Part shown: positions 25,506-35,513 of the stretch, piece by piece
Layout of the letters: each line of letters opens with the position of its first letter
Numbering within the stretch: position 1 is the first letter of the stretch
From: Flavobacterium sp. ov086
GTDB lineage: Bacteria; Bacteroidota; Bacteroidia; Flavobacteriales; Flavobacteriaceae
DNA length: 41,715 nt
Assembly: GCF_900187965.1 (NCBI RefSeq)
Contig: NZ_FZNL01000037.1
Location: forward strand, 1-41,715
Direction of reading: 5' to 3'
Notes under the pieces: generated by a model
Told to the model about the DNA's origin: nothing
The model's input: only the letters and a program-made list of their open reading frames with translations
Database searches by the model: none
Program-made: the position numbers and the translations under genes

Positions 25506-28500
25506 TTAAGAAAGCAAAATCCTGTCCTGAAGTTCCAGTCCTATTGGATTCTGCCTCGAAACCAGGTAGGTCACTATTTTTTTGAATCGAAGGAAAAGCT
25601 GCTTATCTGATTTGAATTGGATTGCGCAGTTCTCCCATAAAAAGCTCGCAGTTCCTGCTAGATAATTCTCGTGCGCAAACTCAACGCGGACAAAACCTTT
25701 ATGCGGTTCAATCTTGTCGCCAATTGCGCGGAGCTCCAAATAGCCGACTACGATATCCAGCCCTTCTCTGATGTGCTTCATGCCAGGTTTTGTTCTCATA
25801 AGAATCAAGATACGATATACCGTATCTTGATCGTACTTCCTATTCTGCGCCCATTTGATAACTTCCAAAATAGCCTTGTCATAAAAGAAAGAATACTTCT
25901 CGACTGTCCACCACTTGATCATGGTGCCATTAATACCCAGCAAAGCGTGGTGGATATCCTTCCCGCTATAATGGCGATCCACCTTCCATGCTTTGCATTT
26001 CTCTGCAAAATCAATCATAGCGAGCCACGTAGCATAAATATCTGTTTTTTTATCGTCGCGTACCAAGTTGTTAATGAAAAAGCTTTCCATGAAGATAACG
26101 ATGGCATCAGCCATCTGGGGACCGTATAAGTACAGCGGCTTCCAAAATTCTTCCGAGACAGAGTTTTCCAAGAGATCATCATCGAGAACCAATCTCGAAA
26201 TTTTTCCAAGCAGCCATACGTCAAATTCATCGGGATACTCGCTTCGATCTGAAAAATTCTCTTTTGCGGGGCCCTGTTCGAACAAAAGCTGCTCGTGGAG
26301 CTGTTTTAGGAGCTGGCAGAGATGCTTGCTATCTTCCACTTCAAGACCGTCCAGATCCGGCACCACAACAAATGCATGATGGAGCATTTCCTTGCTTATG
26401 CCGGGACTTTTTGCAAAATCATCTTCGAATGGATTCCAGCTGTTGATGGTTTTCGGACGTACGCTGCGAATTTCGGCCCAGCTGATGAGTTTTTTTTCAG
26501 TCCTTCCATAAATGAAATCCTGCGTGATTTCATCAATATATTTACTGTAATCGAAGCGCTCAGCTTTTGCAGCAGATTCCCCAAAACCATAATCAGGTAT
26601 TGCTGAACTGAAATTTCTGTCAGTCCCGACAGCATTCAGTATGACCAGATTCTGCAGCTGCACAAAATTTGCCTCCGACCATGATAGCCGCTCAGCCATT
26701 TCATAGAACAAAATGCTCAGGGTATCATAAGGGCATTTTACTGCCAGCATTGCAATTATGCCCCGTACTCGTATGCTGTTGAGATCACTACTCCAGATGA
26801 AAGATAAGATCCTTGCCGCAAAAGCGCTCCAGGAATCGCCCATATCAGTCTGATAAAATGAATTAGGCTGCGGCTGATAGCCTCTTACTGCGTTTTCAAT
26901 ATATGCAATCATCCATTCCACGCGATCCGGGTGCTTATCAATCCAGTTTTCCCTGCTATAGAAAAGAAATGCACAGCCAGCCAGAAAGCATTGCTGGCTT
27001 CCGCCATATGATAAATACGGCATATCGTCAGGAACCTGGGAAATGTTTAAAACGGTGTCCCATAAACTTGAGCATTCCTCTGCATTAAGCTTGGTTCCAT
27101 TTTTAATTCCCTGCAGGCATTTGAAAGGGAAAACAAGCAGGTCAAATCCCAATTCGGCATCCGACCTTGCAGATTCGAGTTCTTTGCTTAATGATTTGGG
27201 TTCTTTATATATCAAGGGCGAGTCTGGATCAGACCCTTGTGCAATATAATTATCCAAGTCAAAAAAAGAGATCAGGCGCTTCAGATAGTCCGAATACCGC
27301 CTGTCATCCTTTATTCCATCAAGCAGAATAGTCCATTGTTTCCTTATTTCCCTGTAAAGCTGCTGCAGCTCCACCTCTTTGAGGAACAAAGTGATGCATA
27401 CCCCGCCCATTGATCTGTTCCTTTGCGGCATATTATGCCATTGCGCTGCCAGCTCTCTTGTTCTTGAATCGAAGCTTTGGGATCCAATAAGCTGATGGCC
27501 CTCTATGCCAGTTCCACGAAAATCCAGATCCTTTTCCAAAAAGTAAAAATCAACTACCGGCAGCAAATCTGCCAGCGGTCCCAAATAAAGTTCAGCCTTA
27601 TATTTGCCAAGCGAGTTGAGAACACCCAGGAAGGCAACGGATGCCCCTTCCTTTAAGATTAAATCAATATATTTGCCGATATCGTTTGCCTTATCAATCT
27701 CATCCATAAGAAATTTTTCAAGTGCCTGCAGGGCGCTTACCACAGAATGAGGCGCTCCTGTGGCATCCCTGAACCAATAATACATATAAAAATCACCGAT
27801 GTACTTCCTTTCTGCTCCATCATAATTCATCTGAAGCGACGGCAAGGGCTTATTTTTATGATTAAAATCATTAGTCCACTGCTGTGCTGCGAAATTAACA
27901 AACTTAAGCACAAGCTTAAGCCCCGCCAGAGGCTGGAGCCTGAAAAAAGCCAAAAATGGGCCTCTGGTATAAAATGGAGGAAACCAGCCTCTCGGATCTT
28001 TGATATCCAGATTGTAATGCGAGGAACCATAGCCAAAAGAAACTTCTTTGGGCCTTTCGATCAACAAGGCAAGGATTACCTCCATTGCAGCTTCCGGACA
28101 AGCGGCGATCAGGGGCGTCAGGGCATTTTCATCAAGGCAGACTTTTTGGAACTCCCTATCCACATTTTCGTAAGGCCCGTCTGGCCACTGGATTTTATCC
28201 CTGATTTTTGATGATGCAAATAATGATATTACCGGACTGGGTACCATTTCGGATTCAGGATTTTCCACGGGATTCCTTTCAACCTTGATTCTCTTGCACA
28301 ATTTTAATGCAAGTTCTGTGACCTCCTGCGTATATTCATTCGCGGCAGCCAGAAATGCCTTGTAAACAAACTTGTCTTCGTCTGCTTTTGCATGGCCATT
28401 ATTAAATTTAAAATCGAACATCTTTCTAGCATTTTCCAGAGCCACCTGTGCTACTTCCTTTCTGAACGGCACTCCAACACTGGTGTTATTAAGCCACATC

Positions 28501-30758
28501 AAGCATAGCGCAGCAATTTTTTTGCTTGAATAAATTATCACCTCTTTCCTGAAATCATATAAGAATACAATCAGACTGGGCCAATATAGGTAATCTGGCA
28601 CCCTGTAGTAGGAAGCAGCTTCTGTAGCAGTAAATATGCCCTGGCTTACTGCCCTGTGCAAAACCTCCTGATTAGGCCTTGTTGCCTTAATTAGAAACTG
28701 TCCCATGAAACGATCGAACAGCTTGCCTTGATCCTCCTTCAACAAATCATAAACTGCTGACAAATGATTAAATGGATCAGCTGAAAAAAAGATGGATTCA
28801 AGCAGAAGATCCTGGACTATTTTTTCTGCGGGTTCAAGTTCTGACAAAGATTTCATAAAAGTTTTCCATGAGCTTCCCAGATCATTTTTATCCAGTAGAT
28901 ATATCCCATAAAGCCGTATGGCTTTGCGCCAGAGCGGCGAGCCTAATTCAAGGGACAGCAAATAGCTTTTCAAATCAAGATCTTTTGAACGCAGAAGCTT
29001 ATATCGCGCCCAATCACCCAAAAGATCATGGCTAAGGAATAATTTATCATCATTCTCATAAATTATCTTACCTTGTTTTATCCTATCAAGAGGCATCAAT
29101 TCATTTATGCTGAATTCCGAAACCGGAACAGCGGTGCTGAACATCTGCGCCTGCTTTTCGGCATACACCTGCATAAATCTGGATCCCGTACTATCAAATT
29201 CTTCTTTCCAAATCCAGTCTATAATTGTCGTTTCGCCTAAAAAAGCACTTTCCGGAACCACCCTGCCCGATAATAATTTAACCGCAAGAAGATCCAGATA
29301 TTTCAAATTGTTCAGAATCAAAAGAAGATGTTTGTGCTTGAACAAATCCGACAATTCAGGAATTTCTTTGTAAAACAATTCCAGATGTTTCAAAATATCA
29401 AGCTCAACGCTGCAGCTCTCAGATTCAAAAGGCAAGTTGATCCTAAAAAAACGCTCCACAACATCGCCATAATCATCGTTCTGGCAGGTAAAGATTATCT
29501 TCCATTGCGATTCCGGCTGAAGGGCTGCTTCGAGCATCTCATGCAATATCCTCAAATCGTCCTCTTTGAAGAAGCGGTCTATACCATCGATTACCAGAAA
29601 TGAGCAAGGTTTCTGAATCCTTTCAAAGAGCTCACCAATGTTATGCTGCAGCCCAAAGAATTCTGCCAGATTATTTTTCTGTATGCTTAGAGAATCAATC
29701 CATACATAATTATTTTCAAAATCACTTTCACGCTCAACAAGCTTTTTGACAAGCGCCGATTTGCCGCAGCCTGATCTTCCCAGTACAAAAACGGCCTTAT
29801 TTTTGCCTATTGCCTTTCTTAATTCGTCGATTTCTTCAGTTCTGGGAAGATTAACCTTTCCTCCTATAGAATCACGGATAGCCGAAACTGCCGCATTGCT
29901 TTTCGCATGTATTTTCCGCCAGTCGGCTGCATGGTTTGGAAAGCCTTTCAAATCATATTGGTTGCGGAATCTGCCTATCAGTTTTTTATAGTCAAGAAAA
30001 CCAGAAACGGGAGACAGCTCAGAACCAATTGTGCAGAGCGACTCATAAAGCTGTATTTCATTTTTCCCATCCGGTTCACTGAGAATTTCTTTTGCCATCG
30101 CAATAATAGAATTTTCATCTGTCGAATTCGACTTTTCAAAATCAAACTCCAAGAAGAACAGCCTGCCCAATAACAGGACGGTATCTTCCTGTGTCAAGCC
30201 ATATTTTGATGCCAATTCGGGAGGTGCGTTGAAGCCCTCAAAAAGTCTGCGTTTAGTTTTCGAAAAGCCTCCCTGATCTTTTGACATGCGTTCAGCAAAG
30301 GTCTTTCGATCCATTTCCTTAGCAATCGCAATCAATTCAGTCAGATCACTGGATATTGATGGACGTATCAAGGAATTTACGATGCATAGATAGTCTCTTG
30401 CAGGGTCAAAAACCTTCTGCGGTTCTCCCACATACTGATTCCAAAGGTCATTCACAAGATCCTTGCTGGGTCCCTTGGTATTGAACTGAATATTGCTTTT
30501 TACCGATACTGCAGTCCTAGAGATTTCTCCATGAACGTTCTGCTGGGTCAATAGAAGATCATCGAAGAGCCATCCCTCTGCCCTAACCTGAAAATCTATT
30601 CTGGTAATCTTTCCCAGCCCGCGGCTTAATGCTATCGCATCTGCCAAAAAATGGGCGCAGAACCATGCGGTAACCTTATGCTCAAAAACAAATCCTCCTC
30701 CTCCTGTTTGTTTCGGCGTTGCGACTTCCCTTATTTTATTCTTCTTATTATCTGCCAT
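25506..30758 (-). CDS. Giant P-loop NTPase with N-terminal nuclease-like domain (Avs/STAND-like)
   Basis: The frame is open from 30785 (1759 codons); the ATG at 30758 (MADNKKNKIRE, 1750 aa) is preferred as the more natural start. Residues are numbered for the long form. The N-terminal ~150 residues look like a restriction-endonuclease/Cap4-like domain: GGGGFVFEHKVTAWFCAHFL, then FQVRAEGWLFDDLLLT (DD at 75-76) and SVKSN (94-98), the E...D...(x)K order. A STAND-type NTPase follows with Walker A GRSGCGKS (336-343), Walker B SFLVIDGIDRFF (395-406) and IIFTCQND. The rest, about 1300 residues, is helical and repeat-like, with many Trp/Tyr and no motif I can name. Nuclease + STAND + long sensor region is the plan of Avs proteins that recognise conserved phage proteins. 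Length fits. Assignment to any Avs subtype is not possible by eye. Confidence 0.75.
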   Translation of the reverse strand: MADNKKNKIREVATPKQTGGGGFVFEHKVTAWFCAHFLADAIALSRGLGKITRIDFQVRAEGWLFDDLLLTQQNVHGEISRTAVSVKSNIQFNTKGPSKDLVNDLWNQYVGEPQKVFDPARDYLCIVNSLIRPSISSDLTELIAIAKEMDRKTFAERMSKDQGGFSKTKRRLFEGFNAPPELASKYGLTQEDTVLLLGRLFFLEFDFEKSNSTDENSIIAMAKEILSEPDGKNEIQLYESLCTIGSELSPVSGFLDYKKLIGRFRNQYDLKGFPNHAADWRKIHAKSNAAVSAIRDSIGGKVNLPRTEEIDELRKAIGKNKAVFVLGRSGCGKSALVKKLVERESDFENNYVWIDSLSIQKNNLAEFFGLQHNIGELFERIQKPCSFLVIDGIDRFFKEDDLRILHEMLEAALQPESQWKIIFTCQNDDYGDVVERFFRINLPFESESCSVELDILKHLELFYKEIPELSDLFKHKHLLLILNNLKYLDLLAVKLLSGRVVPESAFLGETTIIDWIWKEEFDSTGSRFMQVYAEKQAQMFSTAVPVSEFSINELMPLDRIKQGKIIYENDDKLFLSHDLLGDWARYKLLRSKDLDLKSYLLSLELGSPLWRKAIRLYGIYLLDKNDLGSSWKTFMKSLSELEPAEKIVQDLLLESIFFSADPFNHLSAVYDLLKEDQGKLFDRFMGQFLIKATRPNQEVLHRAVSQGIFTATEAASYYRVPDYLYWPSLIVFLYDFRKEVIIYSSKKIAALCLMWLNNTSVGVPFRKEVAQVALENARKMFDFKFNNGHAKADEDKFVYKAFLAAANEYTQEVTELALKLCKRIKVERNPVENPESEMVPSPVISLFASSKIRDKIQWPDGPYENVDREFQKVCLDENALTPLIAACPEAAMEVILALLIERPKEVSFGYGSSHYNLDIKDPRGWFPPFYTRGPFLAFFRLQPLAGLKLVLKFVNFAAQQWTNDFNHKNKPLPSLQMNYDGAERKYIGDFYMYYWFRDATGAPHSVVSALQALEKFLMDEIDKANDIGKYIDLILKEGASVAFLGVLNSLGKYKAELYLGPLADLLPVVDFYFLEKDLDFRGTGIEGHQLIGSQSFDSRTRELAAQWHNMPQRNRSMGGVCITLFLKEVELQQLYREIRKQWTILLDGIKDDRRYSDYLKRLISFFDLDNYIAQGSDPDSPLIYKEPKSLSKELESARSDAELGFDLLVFPFKCLQGIKNGTKLNAEECSSLWDTVLNISQVPDDMPYLSYGGSQQCFLAGCAFLFYSRENWIDKHPDRVEWMIAYIENAVRGYQPQPNSFYQTDMGDSWSAFAARILSFIWSSDLNSIRVRGIIAMLAVKCPYDTLSILFYEMAERLSWSEANFVQLQNLVILNAVGTDRNFSSAIPDYGFGESAAKAERFDYSKYIDEITQDFIYGRTEKKLISWAEIRSVRPKTINSWNPFEDDFAKSPGISKEMLHHAFVVVPDLDGLEVEDSKHLCQLLKQLHEQLLFEQGPAKENFSDRSEYPDEFDVWLLGKISRLVLDDDLLENSVSEEFWKPLYLYGPQMADAIVIFMESFFINNLVRDDKKTDIYATWLAMIDFAEKCKAWKVDRHYSGKDIHHALLGINGTMIKWWTVEKYSFFYDKAILEVIKWAQNRKYDQDTVYRILILMRTKPGMKHIREGLDIVVGYLELRAIGDKIEPHKGFVRVEFAHENYLAGTASFLWENCAIQFKSDKQLFLRFKKIVTYLVSRQNPIGLELQDRILLS

Positions 30759-30945
30759 CTGTCCAATCTTAAAATGAAAATACAAGTACTTTGAAGGAGG
30801 AACTAAAATATGGAAATAAACCAGATAATCCGCAAATATTTTCTGCTGTGAGGGTAAATAAATTGCTATGCAAAAACAGGAGGCGAAATATCAATTTTAT
30901 TATAAGTACAAAAAAATGAATATCGCAATCCTAATTTCACCAGCA

Positions 30946-31842
30946 TCAATTATCTTTCTTATTGACCACCAAGTGCAATAGTGCTGGATCATTGAGCAAG
31001 CGTTCCATTTCCGAATGAATGATATCCTGAACATCCTGTTTTATCTGAAGGTAATTACGCTGAATCATTGCATTGTCAAGTTTTCGGACAGGGGGTATTT
31101 CCTTATAATTTTCCGTTTCTTTTCTCAGAGCTTCATGGTCATTTATAATTTCGTTATGAAAGGTTTTAAGTTCAATTTTACAATCTGGATCATCGGCCAC
31201 CATGCCCACAAATTCCCCTGAACTAAGCCCTGAGATTTTCGATGGCGGGACTGCAGATTCCAATTGTTTTGAACGGCTGATTGAAGTGTCGGCGCTGTTG
31301 ATCGACAGGCTTTCCCTGTCCTGCATAATTTTTCCGAATCGCTCTGATAATTGTTTGGAAGTATCTCCTGTAACCTGCCCGCTTATGATATTACCGACAA
31401 TATTCATAATAACATCTGCCTGTTCCCGTCCGTAATCTTTACGAAGCTGGGTGAAGTCCTGAATACCCAGACAGGTTGCCACTTTATTGCTTCTTGCAGT
31501 AGCAATTAAACTGTCCATATTGTTGAGATAAACTGTTGGGAATTCATCGAAGATGATACTTGATTTCATTTTGTCTTTTTTGTTTACCAGCTTTACAAGC
31601 CTGTTCACATAAAGAGACAATACGGCCCCATATATTTGTATTTTCTGGGGGTTGTTTCCCATGCAGACAATCTTAGGTTCCTGGGGATTATTGATGTCCA
31701 GAGTAAAATCATTTCCTGATAAAACATAGTACAGCTGTGGGGAGGAAAGCCTCGCCATGGCGATTTTCGCCGTAGCAATCTGCCCCTCAAGCTGGTCTGT
31801 GGCTTCCTGAAGATAAGCAGGATGAGCGAGGTACTGAGGGTT
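30946..31842 (-). pseudogene. mobC: 5'-truncated mobC, conjugative coupling protein (T4CP)
   Basis: The first ATG (31758) gives 270 aa starting MARLSSPQLYYVLSGNDFTL, but homologous sequence continues upstream in frame (…NPQYLAHPAYLQEATDQLEG before it) to about 31842, and a stop closes the frame at 31861-31863. Visible family features are NNPQKIQIYGAVLSLYVNRL, KSSIIFDEFPTVYLNNMDSL (Walker B, DE), ARSNKVATCLGIQDFTQLRK and ISGQVTGDTSKQLSERFGKI. This is the C-terminal half of the VirD4/MobC coupling ATPase of Bacteroidota ICEs (normally about 650 aa or more). The Walker A half is missing. The gene is joined head to head with a 5'-truncated traJ, so it cannot make an active coupling ATPase. Confidence 0.85.
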
Positions 31843-32424
31843 TTGTTCGAGGCCGCGGCTTTATGTATTGATACTCTCAGAACATTTCAGCTGGTTGTCC
31901 TCTCCATCCTGGGGCCGCTTGTTTTCGGAATAGCTGTCTTCGACGGATTCCAGCATACGCTTACTGTGTGGCTGGCAAGATATATTAATATTTATCTGTG
32001 GCTCCCGGTTGCTAATATTTTTGGAAGCATTATAGGCAAGATTCAGGAACTGATGCTCAAACTGGATCTTTCCCAGGTGCAGGCTACGGGAGATACCTTT
32101 TTCAGCAGGACCGATATGTCTTACCTTATTTTTATGATAATCGGCATTATTGGGTACTTCACTGTGCCGTCGGTTGCTAACTACATAGTCCACGCTGGCG
32201 GCGGCGGAGCCCTAGCCCAGAAAACCACAACCCTTTTCAGCACCTCAGCCAGTTCAGCAGTTTCCAAAACCTCACAGGGGACAGCAATGGTTCTGGATAC
32301 AATGGGAAATGCCGCAGGAAGGATGTCGCAGAGCATGTCTGCCTCCTCCTCCTCTGCTCCTTATTTTGAGGAGAAAGGAAATTATATGAGCGACAGGCTC
32401 AAAGGAAATTCAAAACAAACTTAA
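31822..32424 (+). pseudogene. traJ: 5'-truncated traJ
   Basis: Only the C-terminal ~195 residues remain: RVLFEAAALCIDTLRTFQLV, VLSILGPLVFGIAVFDGFQH, TVWLARYINIYLWLPVANIF, then IIGYFTVPSVANYIVHAGGG and a Ser/Thr-rich tail. These are the last membrane segments of TraJ, the polytopic inner-membrane component of the Bacteroidota mating apparatus (normally about 330-380 aa). The ATG at 31822 is created by, or lies in, the junction with mobC and is not the native start. Native sequence seems to begin at about EVLRVLFEAAA (31828 onward). The downstream genes traK-traN keep the normal order and short gaps. Confidence 0.85.
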
Positions 32425-32436
32425 AATAGTCAGCTC

Positions 32437-33057
32437 ATGTTTACTAAAATGAAAAATATAGACACTGCTTTTAAGTATGTCAGAGGATTTACAATGCTTA
32501 TTATCGTTGGATGCGTCACAATCTGCTGCTATACGCTTTACAAAAGTTTTCAGACTGTCAGCCGGATGCAGGATAAGATATACATCCTTGCGGCAGGAAA
32601 AGCTCTGGAAGCATATGCGTCAGACAGCAAGGATAATGTGCCTGTTGAAGCAAGAGATCATATTAAAACTTTTCACCAATTTTTCTTTACCCTTGACCCA
32701 GACGATAAAGTAATCAAGTCCAATGTTACCAAAGCCCTTTATCTGGCTGACGAAAGCGCTAAAAGAATTTATGATGACCTGAAAGAAAACGGCTTTTATT
32801 CCGGAATCATCTCAGGCAATATAAGCCAGACCATCCAGATTGACAGTGTAACTGTCGATACACGTGACTATCCCTATCTCTTTAAATGTTTCTCGCGGCA
32901 GAACATCATCAGAACCACCAGCATTTTGAAACGAAGCCTGATTACGCAAGGGAGTCTGCGCAATGTATCAAGAAGCGACAACAATCCGCACGGTTTTTTA
33001 ATCGAGCGTTTCAATACGATTGAAAACCGAGATTTAACTGTTGAAAACCGAAAATGA
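32437..33057 (+). CDS. traK: Conjugative transposon protein TraK
   Basis: A 206-aa protein, the usual TraK length, with a short cytoplasmic N-terminus (MFTKMKNIDTAFKYVRGFTM), one membrane helix (about 18-36, LIIVGCVTICCYTLYKSF) and a periplasmic domain containing ARDHIKTFHQFFFTLDPDD, GNISQTIQIDSVTVDTRDYP and a NNPHGFLIERFN end. It corresponds to VirB8-like scaffolding in type IV secretion. It starts 12 bases after the traJ remnant. It is intact by eye, though without TraJ and the missing upstream genes it cannot support transfer. Confidence 0.93.
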   Translation: MFTKMKNIDTAFKYVRGFTMLIIVGCVTICCYTLYKSFQTVSRMQDKIYILAAGKALEAYASDSKDNVPVEARDHIKTFHQFFFTLDPDDKVIKSNVTKALYLADESAKRIYDDLKENGFYSGIISGNISQTIQIDSVTVDTRDYPYLFKCFSRQNIIRTTSILKRSLITQGSLRNVSRSDNNPHGFLIERFNTIENRDLTVENRK

Positions 33058-33063
33058 CAGGTT

Positions 33064-33321
33064 ATGAAATCACTGCTTAAAAAACGAGAAATTGCATTTA
33101 CATACCATAGGCACTATCTCTCTGCACAAAAAAAATGGTCTGAAAAAATGAGCAGTCTGGCAGAAGGGTGTTCAAAGAGGAAGCTCATTTTTCTTCTAAG
33201 CTTATTTGTTATCCTATCAGCAGGCTATCTTCTTTATAACATCTATAATACCTTTTCAGAAAAGGAAACACAACAGGTGAAAATTTCAGAGCAGACTGTA
33301 AAAATTAAAATAATCGATTAA
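33064..33321 (+). CDS. traL: Conjugative transposon protein TraL-like
   Basis: An 85-aa protein with a basic cytoplasmic N-terminus (KSLLKKREIAFTYHRHYLSA), a single membrane helix (about 44-63, LIFLLSLFVILSAGYLLYNI) and a short periplasmic tail. Position between traK (6-base gap) and traM (11-base gap), small size and topology identify it as TraL; sequence conservation of this family is low. It is presumably an inner-membrane accessory of the mating pore. Confidence 0.78.
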   Translation: MKSLLKKREIAFTYHRHYLSAQKKWSEKMSSLAEGCSKRKLIFLLSLFVILSAGYLLYNIYNTFSEKETQQVKISEQTVKIKIID

Positions 33322-33332
33322 AAAATAAAGAC

Positions 33333-34622
33333 ATGGAACAGAAGACGATATCAATTAAAGAAGCAAAAAAACGAAAAATGCCTCTGGCTCTGCCAATCAT
33401 AACACTTCCTTTTATCACCATTCTTTTTTATACTCTGGGAGGAGGAAGAATGGAAGCCGCAACGGCTGAAAATGAAATAAAGAAAGGATTTAATTTTAAA
33501 CTGCCGCTTCCAAATTTTAAAGAAGATTCTTCTCTGGATAAAATGAGCTACTATGATCAGGCAGCAGTAGATTCAGTCAAACTGCAGGAGCAGATTAAAA
33601 AAGATCCAAACTATTCCAATCAAAAAGTTCTTGAAGAATCTTTAAAGGAGTTCCCAGAACTGGATTTTGCATCCCAGAGTTATTCAAAAAAAAGAAGCGG
33701 CTTGAATGCAGTGACTCCGCAGGACAGAAACGAGCAGAAAATCTTTGAAAAACTGCAGCTTCTCCAGAAAACTATCAGCCATTCTGCAACGGTTAAAAAT
33801 TACGGCCAGGATATGAGGGAGTTCGAAAACTATGGCTCATCCAATGAAGTATCTGCCCAGATTAAGAACTTAGAACAGATGATGTCTGCAATGGGTGAAA
33901 CGGCGCCGGATCCTGAACTGCAGCAGCTAGGAGGTATGCTGGAAAATATACTGGATATCCAGCATCCTTCAAGAGTACAGGAACGTTTAAAACAGAATTC
34001 GGAAGATAAAAAAGGAAAAGTATATTCCGTAAACCTCAAAAATAACGCAGAAATTATTACCTCTTTACAAGAGAATACAGCACCTGCAAACACTTTTAAA
34101 TTGAATGCCTTTTTCACCGCAGATGAAGATTTAAATCCAGATTATCAAAAAAATGCAGTTGGAGCTGCCGTGCACGAAACTCAGACAATTGTAAATGGAT
34201 CGGTGATTAAATTAAGGCTCACCGCTGATATTACCCTTCAGGGAACTACAATTCCAAAAAACACTTTTGTATACGGCATGGCATTCCTGAAAGGCGAAAG
34301 ACTTGAAATAAAGATAGAAAACCTTCAGCATCATGGTTCCATTTTTCCGGTGCAGCTATCAGTCTATGATATAGACGGAATTGAGGGAATATACATTCCA
34401 GGTGCAATCAACAGGGATGTGGCTAAAGCATCTGCAGACCGCTCGATTCAGACCCTTGGACTTACCGGGGTTACTGATTCATGGGGAGCACAGGCTGCAG
34501 GAATGGGCATTGAGGCAGCAAAAAGTCTTATGAGTAAAAAGGTAAAACTCATAAAAGTACTGGTAAAAGCAGGATACAGGGTGCTGTTATATGATGAAAA
34601 ACAAAAGAATTTAAAACCTTAA
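33333..34622 (+). CDS. traM: Conjugative transposon protein TraM
   Basis: A 429-aa protein with N-terminal membrane helix (about 18-38, LALPIITLPFITILFYTLGG), a long periplasmic, Gln/Lys-rich coiled region (about 60-230) and a conserved C-terminal domain: IKLRLTADITLQGTTIPKNT, YGMAFLKGERLEIKI, SVYDIDGIEGIYIPGAINRD and KVLVKAGYRVLLYDEK. This is TraM, the VirB10-like component spanning the periplasm. Length and motifs look complete. It is followed by traN after 11 bases. Confidence 0.94.
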   Translation: MEQKTISIKEAKKRKMPLALPIITLPFITILFYTLGGGRMEAATAENEIKKGFNFKLPLPNFKEDSSLDKMSYYDQAAVDSVKLQEQIKKDPNYSNQKVLEESLKEFPELDFASQSYSKKRSGLNAVTPQDRNEQKIFEKLQLLQKTISHSATVKNYGQDMREFENYGSSNEVSAQIKNLEQMMSAMGETAPDPELQQLGGMLENILDIQHPSRVQERLKQNSEDKKGKVYSVNLKNNAEIITSLQENTAPANTFKLNAFFTADEDLNPDYQKNAVGAAVHETQTIVNGSVIKLRLTADITLQGTTIPKNTFVYGMAFLKGERLEIKIENLQHHGSIFPVQLSVYDIDGIEGIYIPGAINRDVAKASADRSIQTLGLTGVTDSWGAQAAGMGIEAAKSLMSKKVKLIKVLVKAGYRVLLYDEKQKNLKP

Positions 34623-34633
34623 AAAAGAGAAAG

Positions 34634-35476
34634 ATGAAAAGAATTAATTATTTGTTTTTAATGAGCCTACTGCTGGTTTCTGTTTTGGCTTATCCTCAGA
34701 TAAACAGCAGCGAAACAGTTTTTTATGAAGACCAGTATAAAAATCTTCAGATCGGCTATTCGAAAACTACCAGCATTGTTTTTCCCTACCCGATTAAAAG
34801 CATAGATAAAGGGAGCGCTGATGTGCTGGTGCAGAAAGCCAAAGGGGTAGAAAATATCCTGCTGGTAAAAGCGGCAAGACAATATTTTTTCCAGACTAAC
34901 CTGACAGTAGTTACATCTGATGCAAAATTATACGTATTTGTACTGAATTACGATGAAGACTGCCCAGACTTGAATATAAAAGCAGAAAGTGCAGTTGCTG
35001 CAAGCAGAGATGTATTATTTACTTTAGAAAATGAAAATCAGAAAAAAATAGAGCAGTCTGCTTCACTGGCATTATCAAAAAAAATAAAGACCAGCGGTTT
35101 TAAAAAATCTAAATTCCAGATAAAACTAGAGGTTAACGGCTTATTTATCCATCAGGATGTTCTTTATCTGCGCTTAATATTTGAGAATAAATCCAAAATT
35201 AACTACGATATCGACCAGCTGCGTTTTTTTGTAAGAGACCAGCAAAAATCAAAACGAACCGCATCACAGGAAATAGAATTACAGCCACTATACAGCACTT
35301 CATCATCCGCTGTGATTCCTTATAAGTCTGAAATTATAAAAGTATTTGCGCTAGAGAAATTTACGATCCCAGAGAATAAGTATCTGACCCTTCAGCTCAT
35401 TGAAAAGAACGGCGGAAGGCATTTAGAAGTCAACGTTAACAATAATCTGGCTGACAAAGTAATACCCCTCCCTTAA
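34634..35476 (+). CDS. traN: Conjugative transposon protein TraN (DUF4138)
   Basis: A 280-aa periplasmic protein with a signal peptide (MKRINYLFLMSLLLVSVLAYPQ) and the TraN/DUF4138 features: YKNLQIGYSKTTSIVFPYPI near residues 35-54, IKSIDKGSADVLVQKAKGVE, and QVKIKLEVNGLF-like KFQIKLEVNGLFIHQDVLYL. It corresponds to VirB9-like outer-membrane collar proteins. It is slightly shorter than the ~300-330 aa usual in the CTnDOT family. traO and later genes that normally follow are absent; the next gene is an unrelated ICE cargo-type protein. Confidence 0.93.
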   Translation: MKRINYLFLMSLLLVSVLAYPQINSSETVFYEDQYKNLQIGYSKTTSIVFPYPIKSIDKGSADVLVQKAKGVENILLVKAARQYFFQTNLTVVTSDAKLYVFVLNYDEDCPDLNIKAESAVAASRDVLFTLENENQKKIEQSASLALSKKIKTSGFKKSKFQIKLEVNGLFIHQDVLYLRLIFENKSKINYDIDQLRFFVRDQQKSKRTASQEIELQPLYSTSSSAVIPYKSEIIKVFALEKFTIPENKYLTLQLIEKNGGRHLEVNVNNNLADKVIPLP

Positions 35477-35513
35477 TTCATAAATCTACTTTTAAAAACT
35501 CAAAAAACAGATT

